From Chytridium lagenaria (Eukaryota; Chytridiomycota; Chytridiomycetes; Chytridiales; Chytridiaceae), in contig JAHLKC010000007.1 of NCBI GenBank assembly GCA_025449115.1, positions 419,928 to 483,927 of the forward strand: a stretch of DNA of 64,000 nt, in the 5' to 3' direction. Both the position numbers and the translations under genes were made by a program. Under the pieces are notes generated by a model that was not told the origin of the DNA, searched no databases, and was given only the letters and a program-made list of their open reading frames with translations. This document shows positions 31,973 through 44,220 of the stretch, one piece after another (the stretch's first letter is position 1; each line of letters begins with the position of its first letter).

Positions 31973-34900
31973 TTATCTAGTTAATCGATGCCTTTTGACG
32001 GCTCTATCTGATTCATCGCCACCATCAGCTCGCTTTTTTGTAAAGCTGCTTAGTTCCACATCCACATCCATCGCCATGCTTGTCTGGGCATCATGACGCA
32101 GGGTCGAATTATCTTGCCGTGGCCCATTCGGAATGGTGCACCAATTGAACTGCGCACTACTTTCAAGAGGCTTTATCCATGAATCGTGGAAGATTTCTTC
32201 ATACGTATTCGATGAATAGGTGACTTCCGTCGCGTTGAAGAGCGATAGAGGAATCGAGCTCACATGCTCCTGAACGTTTGACTTGAGTCCAGCCCCAGCA
32301 AAACTTTCCGACCCGGTGTTGGAGAGAAAATCTAGCATTTCAAGCCACTCCGTTGGCCGATAGCCTGTTTTGTAGGGGCTCACTAAAACAGGACCACCAG
32401 TCAAATCGGAATCACGACGAACGACCCCAATAATGTTGCTCATGTAAGGGTTATTTACTTGGAACGGCAGCAATCGGCTAATCATTTCCGACCCATTTGC
32501 ATTCACATCTAGGCGCGATTGGCACTCCTAATTATCGGATGCGTAAAAAAAGAGTGGTGAGAAAGAGCATACGCATACCTTAAGCTTGTTCAGCAACATC
32601 TTGTTAAACTCGGAGTTTGACACTTCATCACACATCCAAGATGCCAGTCCGATGATAGAAAGCCGAAGCACCCCAGTATTTTCTCCTGAAACGACGCGGG
32701 TTGACGATAACATGATAAAAGTTTGGATGTAGGTTATCAGATCAAATTCTTTCCAATTAGCCGCAATCGTTGAAAGCATTGCAGATATCAGCCGGAGGTG
32801 ATTCAAAAGCCTAGACAAATTCAGTAAACTGATGTTACACTTTCTTCTACCTTCGGCGAATATCAGAAATGAAAATACTGCCGGGTGTTGGAGTCGCCTA
32901 AAATAGTATTAAAGATTAGAAAGAGGGAAAAAATCCTAAAATGAAGTAAACTAATAAACTTACTTCCTCGGGTCGTCTCAATGCATAGTTATCGGAAGTA
33001 TCCTAACAAATTGTATAAGTTGACAGAGGAAGGTGCGAAGTGTACCATTTCTGTGAATGATTGCAATGCTGCCGTCAAAGAGAGGTTAAATGCTTCCATC
33101 GTGTTGTATATCTGTCAAGGAAAATAATTAGGTGGAGTATCAAAATCTCAAATCACCTTGATCTGAGACAAAAATCCAGTGAGGTCTTTAGAGAGCCATG
33201 ATCCGAGCACCTTAAGCTCCAAATCAACCGAGTCAAGCCCATTGCTTTGAGGTTTGGATTTCATGATTGAAAGATTGCTTATACAACCACAAAGCAGATA
33301 TACTATAACATCGGATGATTCCGATGTCGGCAGTACCCGAGCAAGCTGAGCATCTACCGCATTCAACGGCTCAAGATACTTTTGCAAAGACCGAAGCATC
33401 AGAACGTGAAATCCTTGCGGGAAAAACTCCATATGTTCGCTAAACGCGAAGCCAGCCTGAGGGTTTTCAAAGAAAAAGGTTGCGAGACTATCAACCAGAT
33501 TTACAGCTTCAATAACTTCCGGACAAGATGCTTGATCACCAATGAACCTGGGATCCATAAAGAGAATTTGATCCCACAAGTATCTAATCTGATACTTCTT
33601 TAAAAAAGCTGTTTCGGCGTCAAGACTTTGTAGCGCATGCTTCAAAAACTCCGCTCGTGATTCTGACAAACGAAGAACGTCGTTCTTGACAAGCTCTCCT
33701 TCCAACAGTAATCCAATGATGTTTTGAAGGAACTCGAATGACACGTATAGATATTCCTTCCATTGTCCGAGCTTGACCATTTTTTGAGTTTGAATCTTTT
33801 GCTTTTGCGAAGGCTCCTTCAACTTCACATAGTCCCTGAAAGACTCCATAAGACGCATAACAAGTTTATCTGTTGCAAGAGCAGTATTGGTACCGTAGTA
33901 AGTCATAGCCCACGAGTCAGGCTGCAAAAGAGGCATAAAGAAACGCTCAAATATAGCCAAAACGCTTTCGCTCTTCTCTGATTTTGGCGATAGAGTAGAT
34001 TTTCAAGGCTGAGATGAAAAGGTCGCTCATTAAGTCGACATTTGACGGGGTTTTCATTTCAAAGGATCGAGAGGCCTCCAAAGAATGTAAGTCCTTAACA
34101 TCAAATCAGTCATAGTCACTATATTTTGCGCGTACCTCTCGAGTCAATTGAAATACAAGGACTTTAGTAGATACTCCGGTTGCGAAGCAAATATATACGA
34201 GTGAGAATAGGAAGTTAAGGGTATCTAAGTCAGGGGTTTTAACAGTCTGAAAGGTTAGGCGATACACGTCACGAAAAGCACCTACAGGAAAGTCGCGGAC
34301 TAGTAGTTTTAAGTATGGCTGCAAAAAATTTAAAACGGAGTCGAATCCACAACACCGTTGCACGATAAACTGGAACAAGACGTTTGTAAACCACCCAACC
34401 TGTAGTTGTGGCGCTACAGTATAGCTAGGACGTGCCAAATCGGCGATCTTGCCGGTTCTCACACATTTCTTGTAGATACTCGACAATGATACCTTCGAGG
34501 TATCCGCCATACTCATTATAGTCGCGCAAAACCTCGACAATTATCTCACATCGCCGCTTAAAACTGGTTACATTAGTTTATATACAACCATAATGCCCTA
34601 CTCTGGTACTGTGCATTGTTTCCGTAGTACGTCCATTGAATACATAAATATTTTCTTTGAGGCTTCCTTGCAGAAACTGTATCTGTATGCTAGATTTGAG
34701 ACAGCTGTTGCAATAGCAAGAGGGTCGTCATGAAGGGCTTTAATCTCCTGAAATCGACTGCCGGGTCTTTTGGTGGCTTCTGCAAAAGGTGTTCATGTTT
34801 AGATCTAACAAAAGTTAAGATAAAGTAAACCTTTGGTTCATTCTCAAGCTCCTGCTTAATTTGATCGATGGCTTTCTTTGGCGCATTGGAGTCCTTAAGG

Positions 34901-37890
34901 GTTCCCAGAAAGCTTAAATGCCGTAAAACGCAAAGCTCCGAGGATCTCTCTTCCCCTTCTGCCGTTGATCTCGACATGCGTCGAACTTAATTAATTAGAG
35001 GAATCAATACAAAGAGAATACCCAGTCCCATAACGTCTGAAAGCACCGATGGTATCTTTCCTGTAACCAACAAATATATATGGTACCACCTGAAAATATC
35101 CACAATCTTCAATACTAAAAGTCGATTTGGAAACGCCTTTAAAAGCCATAAAGAGGTCTAAAGTTGAGCGTTAGCATCATCCAAAACGAGTCTAACAACG
35201 TACATCAATATAAGGTCCTCGCACTGTAACGTCTTGAAAATCCACACAATCGTTATAAATTGTCTTTGAATTCAGCAGTGATGCACCAACGGAAGACCAG
35301 AGATCTGACTTCGCCAGTTGCTTCCACTCACACTTTATGCCAATTTAGTGCACCCTTTTTTTAGAACAAGCCGACTACTTACACACTATTTTGAACTGTG
35401 AAGGTGGTCACCTGCTGATGAAGCCAATATCCAATGACGGACTTGTTATGTAAGCTACATGTGTCGAAAACAGAGGATAAGGCAATATCGGCTTTGTGAT
35501 TTGCTTGTAGGTTATTTGCAATAGGCTGGGCAAGAGATGTGTCGACAACTCCATTCTTGAACATCCCAGGTAACAATCGCACAATATCCCCACGAGCTTT
35601 CGACAAATCGGCCTCCTCTTGCAATTGTTACAATCATAAAAGAAGTTTCCCAACCTTTTGCAAGGTCCATGTAATTGGATAGGACCGAATTTCGGCTGTT
35701 CATATCGCTTAGAGAAAAGCGAGCGACGGGAAGTTCAACCAGAAGTCTGATATACATTTCGAAATTCTATGAAGATGTCACTAGCATGACTACATAATAT
35801 TCAATACCTTTTCGGCTGCGGGGTAGTCTATTCCGCAGGCAATAAGTCTTTGAACTAGGCGACCATAAACTGAATCGTGATAGCATGATCAAAGATCGGT
35901 ACAACAGCACCAATCTAAGGAAAGCTTACATTTCGTCAGGATCGTCTTAGAACTGTAACGATACCTTCTCCTTGAGAATATTCGGAATATAGTAGAGAAT
36001 CAAGTAGCGATTGTAAGATCTGATGACTGGACGGGAGAGAGGTGTTTTCGAAATCGAACAGTTTATCGATCAGTTGTTGAGCAAGAGCGATCCTCTCAAA
36101 GGAATGCTTCTTTGAAGAAATCGCCCACTTTACAATGATCTTGATAAGAGCAGAGGTATTGTGCCCTTTATAAGCAAATCGCACTGAATCAAGGAGAGTT
36201 GAACGGTATCTGTTTCGTTCTTCTGCAACATCTAAAACAAATCAAAACCCATCGCAGCAGTGTTACTTACGTCGTTGATGAAGGAATTAAATAGTCCGAC
36301 TATGGGCGTTTTCTGCTGTAGCGCCATTCGAGCCTTTCAATGTCTTCCACCTCCGTTAAAACCATTCTTAGATCGGACTTACTCGGTAATTTGTTGTAAG
36401 TTCAGAAGGTAAGGTATTTTGGAGAACCGGTGATATAATGTTGTTTGGATCGTCAAGGAAAACCTCCTAATAATCAGAATGGCTTATAAAATAGAACAAA
36501 CCTTTGTCACTTGATGAAGATATCTGTCCTGGATTAAAGATCCTTCATAGTCTCCCGAAGACACTTCAGCTACGTAATTAAAGTTATTAAAATTGTGGAT
36601 TATAGAACAAACCCTCTTCATCTTTGCCACAGATATATCAAAAAAGTGTCGAATAAGAGTTCGCGATCGCGAAACTTCGGGAGCCAAAAAAATGAATAAG
36701 GGCATCAACATAGTTGTCTGGATGAATTCAGTAACAATAATCGATCAATTAAGAAAAACCTGATCAAAGTTGGCCTTCTTCAATTCGTTCAATGACCAGA
36801 TCAGAAAATTTCTTTGATCAATCATTCCTTCATCATAGAGCCACTTGACAAGAGATAGGCTGAGTGAACTGTTTAATTAAATAAAGGAATGTAGGTTGAA
36901 CCTGTATCGCCATCTCCTTGTAAGTTCTTTCTTTAGTTCAGGCTTTTTAGCATCGGACGAGGACCGTGAAAACACTGTGGAAAGTTGTTCCGTCAGTAGA
37001 ACTGTAACCGCTCTTGTCCATTCACTGAGTTTATCAATACCCTCCATGCGCTGGAAGAAGTTAGAAAAAGTCTTAAATATCGCATCTCATCGAGTAATTG
37101 TACCTCGTTGTACCATAACAGTTTGATAAGCCATGACGCCTTATTTTTCGGGATGTTATACTTTACAAACTCGGAAAAGACAACATTCTTCAATCTTTAA
37201 ACTCATTAGCGAAGAAAAACACAAACGGAGACATTACTTTGGGTCGAGACATGAATTCTGGCACAGACTTCGAATTGAGTCGCTTGATGCAATCTGCCTC
37301 AGCATTTCCTCGACCGGCAGAGCACATCTAAAGTTGATTTTCCCTCGCGGTCGTCTATAATAATGAGACGGGAGCTACTTAAGTATAAAGTATACGAACG
37401 TCACAACCCTGATCTCCTTCGTTTTCCTCAAAAGTCCAGACAGGTTCTTTCGGATTGATGCAATGATGTGTTGGTCCAGCAACTGTTCTCCAAATATCTC
37501 AATAGCCGAAAGAACTTCATTGCGGTCGCTCTTTCAACATACTGGTTCAGAATGGACGGTGTAATGGTTCAATAAAACCTGAAGATATGAAGACGAAGTC
37601 AATCCTGAGCGGACAGTCAATTCCGTGAGTTTATCCTCTTCCTGATCGAAGGACTGTGGATAAACATCGGCATATCCTATTACAATGAGTACAACGACTC
37701 TAAGAGGCTGGATTAACCAAGCTTTAAGTCGTCTCGCAGGAGCTGCTCGGCCGGAACCGGCAGCGAGTATCTTTGCATGCCTTCCTTGCACGAAAAGTAT
37801 TGTGTTTGTCAATTCTATGCCAACATAAACTCGTTTCACGCCCAACGCGTTTGGACCAGATGACTGCACGAGAAATGAGTTCCTTTTCAA
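31973..37890 (-). CDS. MED12: Mediator complex subunit 12 (CDK8 kinase module)
   Basis: MED12 links cyclin C-CDK8 to Mediator and activates the kinase. Near the N-terminus (about 37610-37690) reads YADVYPQSFDQEEDKLTELT, matching the MED12 hallmark DVYPQxxxQxEDxLT. Further on are SWLIKLLWYNE (about 37120), SEWTRAVTVLLTEQLSTVF (about 36950-37020), and VKWLYDEGMIDQRNFLIWSL (about 36800-36860), the conserved MED12 core. Later helical exons carry LIKIIVKWAISSKKHSFERI (about 36100). The C-terminal exon 31973-32506 is Ser/Asp-rich and ends in a basic KRHRLTR. About 20 short exons with 50-80 bp introns; some junctions are uncertain. The start codon is not resolved; the first convincing homology begins about 37690 and the frame extends up to 37890. 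Confidence 0.85.
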
Positions 37891-38837
37891 CGTCAGCTAC
37901 TCAGTTACGGACTTCTTTTCGCCTGTTTTGCGATTTAAAATAAATATGAAGGAGGAAATCCGGCGATCATTCACACCGAATTTGATTTTACTACATCATT
38001 CCCTGACCCATCCTCAAAGCCTCGGCATCCGTGATGTCGTACTTTCTAGTCGACAGGCCAGAGTCCGCAGACAGGCTAAAGACAACGGGTCAGTTCCCTT
38101 GTTTCTTTTGCCCAAAAACAAACAAAGAATAAGACGCTGAACTTGTTCTTGACAGGCAAGCGTTTCGAATTAAGTAACGGGAGACCAAACCATTCCGAGT
38201 CGGAGCAGATCTGGGCAGACGCAGAGCTCTATCCGCAACCCACTTTTCAACGACCAACAAAGCTGACTTTACAGTTCCAAAGGTTGATCCAAGGGCAAAA
38301 GCACAACGCCCTATTCGTGCTGGAACATGGGGTGCTGGAGAAGACATATTACTTTCCTGCAATTTCAAGACGCAGATTTGATTTCCGAAGACGCATGGCG
38401 TTGCGCAGGGGATGTAGATGAGCCGGGAAAAGTAGGGGTTTTGATATCTTAAGTATCATATCAAAATTAAAGCCCTAACGCCGCTTCATCTTGTTAATAT
38501 TAGACCGGAAGCCAGCTATATCAACACATCATCAAGACTACATGCCGATGGATTCGAGGTGAAGAATCAACCTGGGATTCTTCAATTCCCGCGGGGAGGC
38601 CGTCACCGAAAGTAACAATCTTTTGCCAAAAGCAATCTAACTTTAGAATCAGAGGGAACCCCCCCCGAAGTAGTATCAGAGTCCCTAGCCAACATCTTGT
38701 CAAATACCGAGCTCGTTAAAATTCAGTTTTTATCCATCTAATACTTCCGACTTAATCAGTAAAATAAATCACATCTTTGCGGCAGAAGGACTACTGAGAA
38801 TTCTTTTTTAGAGTTCTTGCTATATCCAAACAACACT
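37891..38837 (+). other. Unresolved region, possible small multi-exon plus-strand gene
   Basis: No gene can be assigned firmly. On the plus strand an ATG near 38034 reads MSYFLVDRPESADRLKTT before a possible donor at about 38088. After an acceptor-like GACAG near 38155, one frame gives RRRALSATHFSTTNKADFTV, which looks like a mitochondrial presequence and cleavage region, then PIRAGTWGAGED. Another piece at 38515-38740 reads LHADGFEVKNQPGILQFPRG and then SNLTLESEGTPPEVVSESLA. The pieces do not join in one frame. A small nuclear-encoded mitochondrial protein broken by indels is one reading; chance frames in the MED12 promoter are the other. Confidence 0.25.
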
Positions 38838-39346
38838 TTACTTGAGCAGAGCCACACACTCAATCTCAACGAACGTCACGGGGAGACGTGCAACTCCACA
38901 GCGATCGTGCAGGCCTGGCATCTCCAAAATGCTCAGAGATATACTTGTTCATATCCGCAAAATCGTTCATGTTCTTTGATGTATTTTAACAAAAAGGAAT
39001 TGATTTGACTAGCAACAAACCTTGAGGAAAACGGTGGTCTTGACAACGCGGTCAAATGAAGATCCACCGGCTTCAACAACAGCCCTGAGGTTCTTTAATG
39101 CCTGCGCTGTTTGGGTCTGGATCTCGGAGCCGACCACCTCCATAGTGACAGGGTCAAAGGGAACCTGTCCAGCGGTGTAGAGGAAGCCATTCGCAGCGAT
39201 AGCTTGCGAGTAAGGACCTGGAGTTGTTGAAAGCATGAGGGTGTAAGATTATGGCAAAATTCATTATCTGAGGTCTGCATGCGTGCATGCATGCTTACCG
39301 ATGGCCTTCGGAGCGAGTTCAGTGAAATGTGCTTGATGGATGCCAT
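38838..39346 (-). CDS. RidA/YjgF/YER057c/UK114 family enamine-imine deaminase
   Basis: Rid proteins hydrolyse reactive enamines and imines such as 2-aminoacrylate; eukaryotic forms are cytosolic or mitochondrial. Exon 1 starts at 39346 (MASIKHIS) and should continue ELAPKAIG, but the two halves lie in different frames (TCACT where TCAACT is expected). Exon 2 (about 39012-39225) gives GPYSQAIAANGFLYTAGQVP, then AQALKNLRAVVEAGGSSFDR and VVKTTVFLK, all canonical. Exon 3 (38838-38985) gives MNDFADMNKYISEHFGDARP with the active-site region ARPARS, and ends EIECVALLK. Between these, at least three single-base losses are needed in about 40 bp (in G, G and C runs). Only 23 bp separate its start from the stop of the upstream gene. 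Confidence 0.85.
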
Positions 39347-39369
39347 TTGCAAATTAATGATAAATTTTT

Positions 39370-41147
39370 TTATTGGGGATTTATTTTCGCCATTATTATG
39401 CCCATACTTGAACACGTTTTCGCGAAGTGTGAAGGTAGTGGAGCCTCAACAATGAATCCTTGGACGAGCCAAACCAATCCTATTCATAAATATTCGAGGT
39501 TAGAAGCAAATGATTTGTTAATCATGTCGCGGTCACCTTTAATTGTAACCTTTGTAAATGCAGATGCATAGGTACCCTTTTAATGTTGCCAAATGCAGCC
39601 TTAATATCATTAAAGCCTGTGCCTTCAAAACAGCCATACGTCAGCACTTTGGGACAACCTGTACCATATTATAGTCACCAAGAATAGGCGCTACAAAGCA
39701 TTAGTAAATTTGTCTTAAACCCAAAAACACCGTTTAATATTCTAGCACAATGTAGTCTCAATTGATGTTTTCGTCCAGTCACAGGTGCTAGTTTTACTAG
39801 CGCAACCTATTTTAAACTTTAGTAATATTAAGATAAGCTATTACTGACGTGACGCTTTTGAGAAAGAACTTGGTATGATGTGGTCGCTTTCTTTATACCT
39901 TGCTCCATTATCCCCTTGTCAATCTTAACATCATCTGCCCTATCTTTAACACAATTGCATTTTAGTAAATGAGTGTATAAATGCCAAGCGAGAGGGTAGA
40001 AGGATGTTAAAAGATTCCTTCGCAATCGGGATCAAATAATTAAAGGGGAGGGAAATATAGAACTCACGCCATTCCACCAAACTAATCCTCTCATTTGGCG
40101 GTTCCCCATGTTGAATCATACCGGTGTCAATAACTCCATTCTCCTTTTCCACAGTGCCATGAACAAGAGCAAGATACTTATTCGATTAAGTAAAATCTGA
40201 AATTCGTTCTTACTGTTTTAAGAACGTTTTCACCACCTTCAAACATCTTTCCGACCTTTGTCGCTGCTTCTTTCGTCCTCGCAAGAACTAACGCACCAGT
40301 CGTATCCTATCCATTGGAAATATATAATAATCAGGCAATCTATACTGAGTAAATAATCAAACCTTGTCGAGGCGATGCACCAATCGAGGTTTTTCTTCAG
40401 ACTGGAACTTTAATTCTGCCAAAAAAGACTTTAGCGTAAAATTACAAGAGTTCGATTACTATCAAATATCTGATCAAGATGAATTTTGACTTTTGATCCT
40501 CCTTAAATAAAAGTTAACCAACTTTAGTCCAATAAAAAGATACGAATTTGTTTTCACCTTGAACCGGTAACCCCGGAGGTTTATTGATGATAATAATATG
40601 TTGATCTTTGTACAAAACTTGCTTTTTCAGCGACTGGCGTAGAAAAGAAAAGAAAAGAAAAGAAAAGTATGTCAAGCTCGAAAAACAAATAAGCTAGACC
40701 AAACCTCCGCCAAATCTTCCAAAGATTCATCCATCTGCGCACCAGTACTAGATGGAGACAGCGACATGGGTTTTGTAGGAAAAAGGACGCGGACTGTGTC
40801 TCCAGCATGCAGCAGATCATTTGGTTTAAGTTGCAACATTCGCGCATGCAAAGATCCCGATACTTGAACTTCCCCATTGAGCTATAGTAATATTAAAAAG
40901 AGCATAGCATTGATTTAACGGCGTTCAGACATTGATTAAAAAAATAAAAGGAAATCCTTCTTACAATCTTCAGTCTCGCCATAGACCTCCTCACGCCCGC
41001 CGCACTGGCCACAAAGGCATCTAGCCTCACCCTGTTCTGCGCATCCTCAACTTTATAAGCCTTCTCTGCCGTGGCAGCAACAGCAGTCTCCTCTTTCCTC
41101 CGTCGCCCACTCGCAAACCCCCTGCATGCCCTCTTGAAGAAAAACAT
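39370..41147 (-). CDS. RluA-family pseudouridine synthase, probably mitochondrial
   Basis: Isomerises uridine to pseudouridine in RNA. The start at 41147 gives MFFFKRACRGFASGRRR, a basic, mitochondrial-type presequence. Then an S4-like segment (RVRLDAFVASAAGVRRSMAR), LYKDQHIIIINKPPGLPVQ (about 40560-40620) and the catalytic motif LVHRLDKDTTGALVLARTKE (about 40270-40390; Asp of HRLD is the nucleophile). Downstream exons give YLALVHGTVEKENGVIDTG, then VALVKLAPVTGRKHQLRLHC (about 39740-39815), the family's xPxTGRxHQxR motif, and PKVLTYGCFEGTG (about 39640). The end reads EAPLPSHFAKTCSSMGII and stops at 39370. A base is missing near 39670 (TATAATATGG, where TATAAATATGG is expected). RPUSD4 or yeast Pus5/Pus9-type enzymes are the nearest groups I can name. 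Confidence 0.85.
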
Positions 41148-41221
41148 AAACCTGTTGTTACACAGACAATTTTCTGACAAGAGCTCAAAACAACATCTGA
41201 CAGTAAGAGGGCAACCCAAAC
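41148..41221. promoter_or_regulatory. 74-bp bidirectional promoter
   Basis: Only 74 bp separate the divergent start codons of the pseudouridine synthase (minus) and the ZC2HC1-type gene (plus). Both leaders and promoters must lie here or overlap the first exons. No TATA box is evident. Confidence 0.5.
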
Positions 41222-42598
41222 ATGGACGGTGCTGCAGCTACTGACAGATACGGTCGTTCCCCTCGAGGCGGATACAAATCAACGACAGAGCCTTCCTCAC
41301 TAGAAAGCCTGTCCTCTCCGCACTCATCAAAACTATGCCTGGTGTGTGGCCAATCCTTCAACAAAGCGAGTTTTCCGATTCATCACAGATCGTAAGCCAT
41401 CAAAACTCGCATATCTTTAACCTTATTAAGATGCATGAAGAAATCAGTGAAGCGCTTTTCCCCGACAAGAGCCACCGTCTCCCTTACCAAAACAACAATC
41501 GGTGATGATCAGATCAGGCCCCTTAAAACCTTCCAACAAGATGCTGGCGCCACCCAACGCACCGCAACCATCGTCTCACGAAGACTTAGTGAAGTCCCCA
41601 TGCAGGACTCCACCACATCCCTACATTCAAGTTCCACCAGCTCTTCCAATCTCCGTAAAGCCTCCGAAGCCGCCGAAGCCCACGTCCCAGCTCGCAGGGT
41701 CCTTAGGCGCAACGTGAAAGAAATCCCCATATCTGTCCCTATCCCTGCGAGACGTCAAGAAGGTGAAAGAAGAGGCTCTAGACAGGATAATTATTCTGCA
41801 GGGTATGACCGTTATGATGAGGATGGGAAGATGGGACAGTCGTTCATTACGTCGTCTCTGGAGGCATTACCAAATGAACGACATAACGACTCCCCTGAAC
41901 CTACACAATATCCTATTGACTCTTTGGATGACGCTGCAAATGAGACCATAGATGAATCGGATCGTCTCCCATGTCCTAACTGTGGGCGTAAATTCGCAGG
42001 CGAGGATAGATTGGTAAACCAAAAAACCCATCTCTTTAAAAACTTAAAAAATCTACAGGAAAAGCACGCGAAAGCTTGTTCAAAGCTTAAACCCCGCAAA
42101 GTTTTTGACACCACGAAAGCCCGTACAAAAGGCACCGAACTCGAGCAATACGTCAATCGGAAACCCAAAGTTGACGGAGTTAAAAAGGTAAAGAGAATGT
42201 CCTCCAGACCAACCATTGATACGATCACACCCAAGGGACAGGAAGGAGACAAACCCGTCAAACCGGCTAAGTCAGGTTGGAGAGTCAAACACGATAATTT
42301 CATTAAGATGGTTCGGAGTAACCGTGGGGGAGGGGATGCAGGAGGTGAACCTGTGTCGTATGAACCTGACCCGGATTTGGTGCTTTGGTGAACATTGTGG
42401 TAGACGGTTCAGTGAGGGAGCGGCGGAACGGCATGTGCCGATTTGTGCGGGTTCGAAACATAGGTCAAAGTTGAAGTGGGAGGGTTAAGTAATCCGCAGC
42501 AGATTATTGCAGGGGCGCCAGACGAGGCTTTGAGGAAGAGGATGTCGTTTAAACCTCCTCCACCCAAAGTGAAGCCTTCGCCTACAAAGAAGAAATAA
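41222..42598 (+). CDS. ZC2HC1 (FAM164)-type C2HC zinc-finger protein
   Basis: The start at 41222 gives MDGAAATDRYGRSPRGGY. The first finger starts LCLVCGQSFNKASFPIHHR (about 41330-41395). The second is LPCPNCGRKFAGEDRLVN, an intron (about 42014-42058), then EKHAKACSKLKPRKVFD and GTELEQYV (about 41968-42160), diagnostic of ZC2HC1 proteins (CxxCxRxFxxDRLxxHxxxCxK...KKRKVFDxxKxRxxGTE). A third finger, EHCGRRFSEGAAERHVPIC, lies at about 42392-42450, typical of the family's second C2HC repeat (ECPHCxRxFNExAAERHIPxC). The frame must shift at 42386-42390, where GG replaces an expected single G, and again near 42485 (GGG for GGGG), to reach the tail ALRKRMSFKPPPPKVKPSP. Family members are poorly characterised, and many occur in ciliated or flagellated organisms. 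Confidence 0.85.
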
Positions 42599-42815
42599 AG
42601 TGTGCTTTTTAGTTTAGTGCCTACTTGGCTTATGGCTTATGGATAAGTGTCAAACTATTACCACTCGCGACATTTTGTATTCACAAAGCAATTTGCTAAC
42701 CAAAAAATGTTGGCGACAACGATTCTGCGTCAGATCGTCGTAACAGCTGATGTGTAATGTAAAGTAAGTTTCATGTAGTTATTCCTACTACCAGTAGTGG
42801 GGATAGAACACAACT

Positions 42816-43798
42816 TTGAATATCTTTTTGGTGACAACTTTGGAAGAATTTATAGCGAAAACTATGCAGCAACTCTTGGAAGAATCCGTCACCATCTTAA
42901 AAAGATTACTTGCATCGGAAAGAGGAATGGCACATCGGCCGCTCCACGGCCTTATCCCTCCCCCTCGCTCCGCGCGCTTCTCAGTAAGCATATTAGATCA
43001 ATCTCATCTAATAAAAATCTAGTGGAAAGAAGAACACGACCTCACATACTTCGCCAACAACTCCGAGACTCCCTGTTAAAAGTCGCAGTTGTGCTCGCAA
43101 GACATGTACAGAAGGTAAGGATGAGGTAAAAAATTACATCGTTGATGATGCGTAGACGTTAATACGAAAATTGCGGGATGGAGCGGATTGTGTGGTGTTG
43201 TTAAAGGAACGACGGGAACGACATGCTCAGAAACTTCTGAAAAGGGCTGAGGCTTTACGACAACAGATAAACGTACCATTGCAGCTTATTCCTCAACTTA
43301 GATTTTTTAGGATGAGGAAGAGACGTTCAGATGTTTACAAAAGGACTTTGACGAGTGTGTCAAAATTACCCGAATCTCGTCTACGCCACGTCACTCCGTC
43401 AATTCCAAACCGAGCACCTTAAACTCCTTCGCTCCCATCAATCCAGTCTCGAAAATTCTAATGATTTCATGCTGGAAAGTCTGGAAGTATTGGCGGACGA
43501 GCAAAAACTGTATCCGGAAGTAGAGTGGTTTACGGATTTGCTGACAAGTGATTCGGGAGATGATGTGGGACGTGTGAAGGTTTGTCTCTTGCTTTGTGAT
43601 AGCGACCTGAAGTTGTTTAGGAGGACTTGAGGAGGTGTGGGGTTGACAAAGTTGGGGTGGAGGTGGAGAGGAGTGTTGAGGAGTGGGGGGATGGGGTTGT
43701 GAGTCGGTTGCTGCAGGATGCGATGCATGGGATTGTTGAGGAGTATGCTAAGAACTATATTGATAAGCAAGTTAAGAAGTACACTGATGAGATGTGAG
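42816..43798 (+). CDS. Unassigned helical protein, several exons
   Basis: Not recognised. One frame gives FIAKTMQQLLEESVTILKRL (from about 42848), likely continuing after an intron with HILRQQLRDSLLKVAVVLAR (about 43045-43110), then DCVVLLKERRERHAQKLLKR and AEALRQQINVPL (43180-43280). Later pieces give LKLLRSHQSSLENSNDFMLE (about 43420-43480), EQKLYPEVEWFTDLL, and a C-terminal part reading SRLLQDAMHGIVEEYAKNY, ending KKYTDEM at 43798. The segments are consistently amphipathic and alpha-helical, in the same direction and spaced by short intron-like gaps, so a real gene is likely. The first ATG in the leading frame is at 42863; exon joins were not settled. Confidence 0.5.
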
Positions 43799-44220
43799 AT
43801 TCGCGTGTTTGGGAATTGTAGTGGAACGTACGTATATGTATATAATCTAAGTTCATGGTTAGAAAATTGCTGTAGATTTATTTTGCCTCTTTGTCTGAAT
43901 CATTTCATCACTGAATTATGTTGATGCTCGAGTTGAATCCATGGGAGGGTGGAGTTCCTACCATATTGGATGGGTGAACCAACATATATAAATACGTAAT
44001 TGTCTGAAACTTAAAAGAGCGGATAAAATTTTTCCAAGTTTTTCCTATTTTTCTTTTGTTGGACAACCTGAATCTTAAACGTCACAGCCCGCCTGAAACA
44101 TGAGGACAAACTTCCCCACAAAAAAACTGAAACATAAAATAATAATAATAAATATTACAGTAAAAAAGAAACTTGCTCCACCACTTCCGCCCACCACACC
44201 ATTCAACCTTCTTCAACGGC
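43799..44220. other. Intergenic region before ethanolamine kinase
   Basis: About 420 bp, A/T-rich with an AAT run near 44140. It probably holds the 3' UTR of the upstream gene and the promoter of the kinase. Nothing else seen. Confidence 0.6.
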
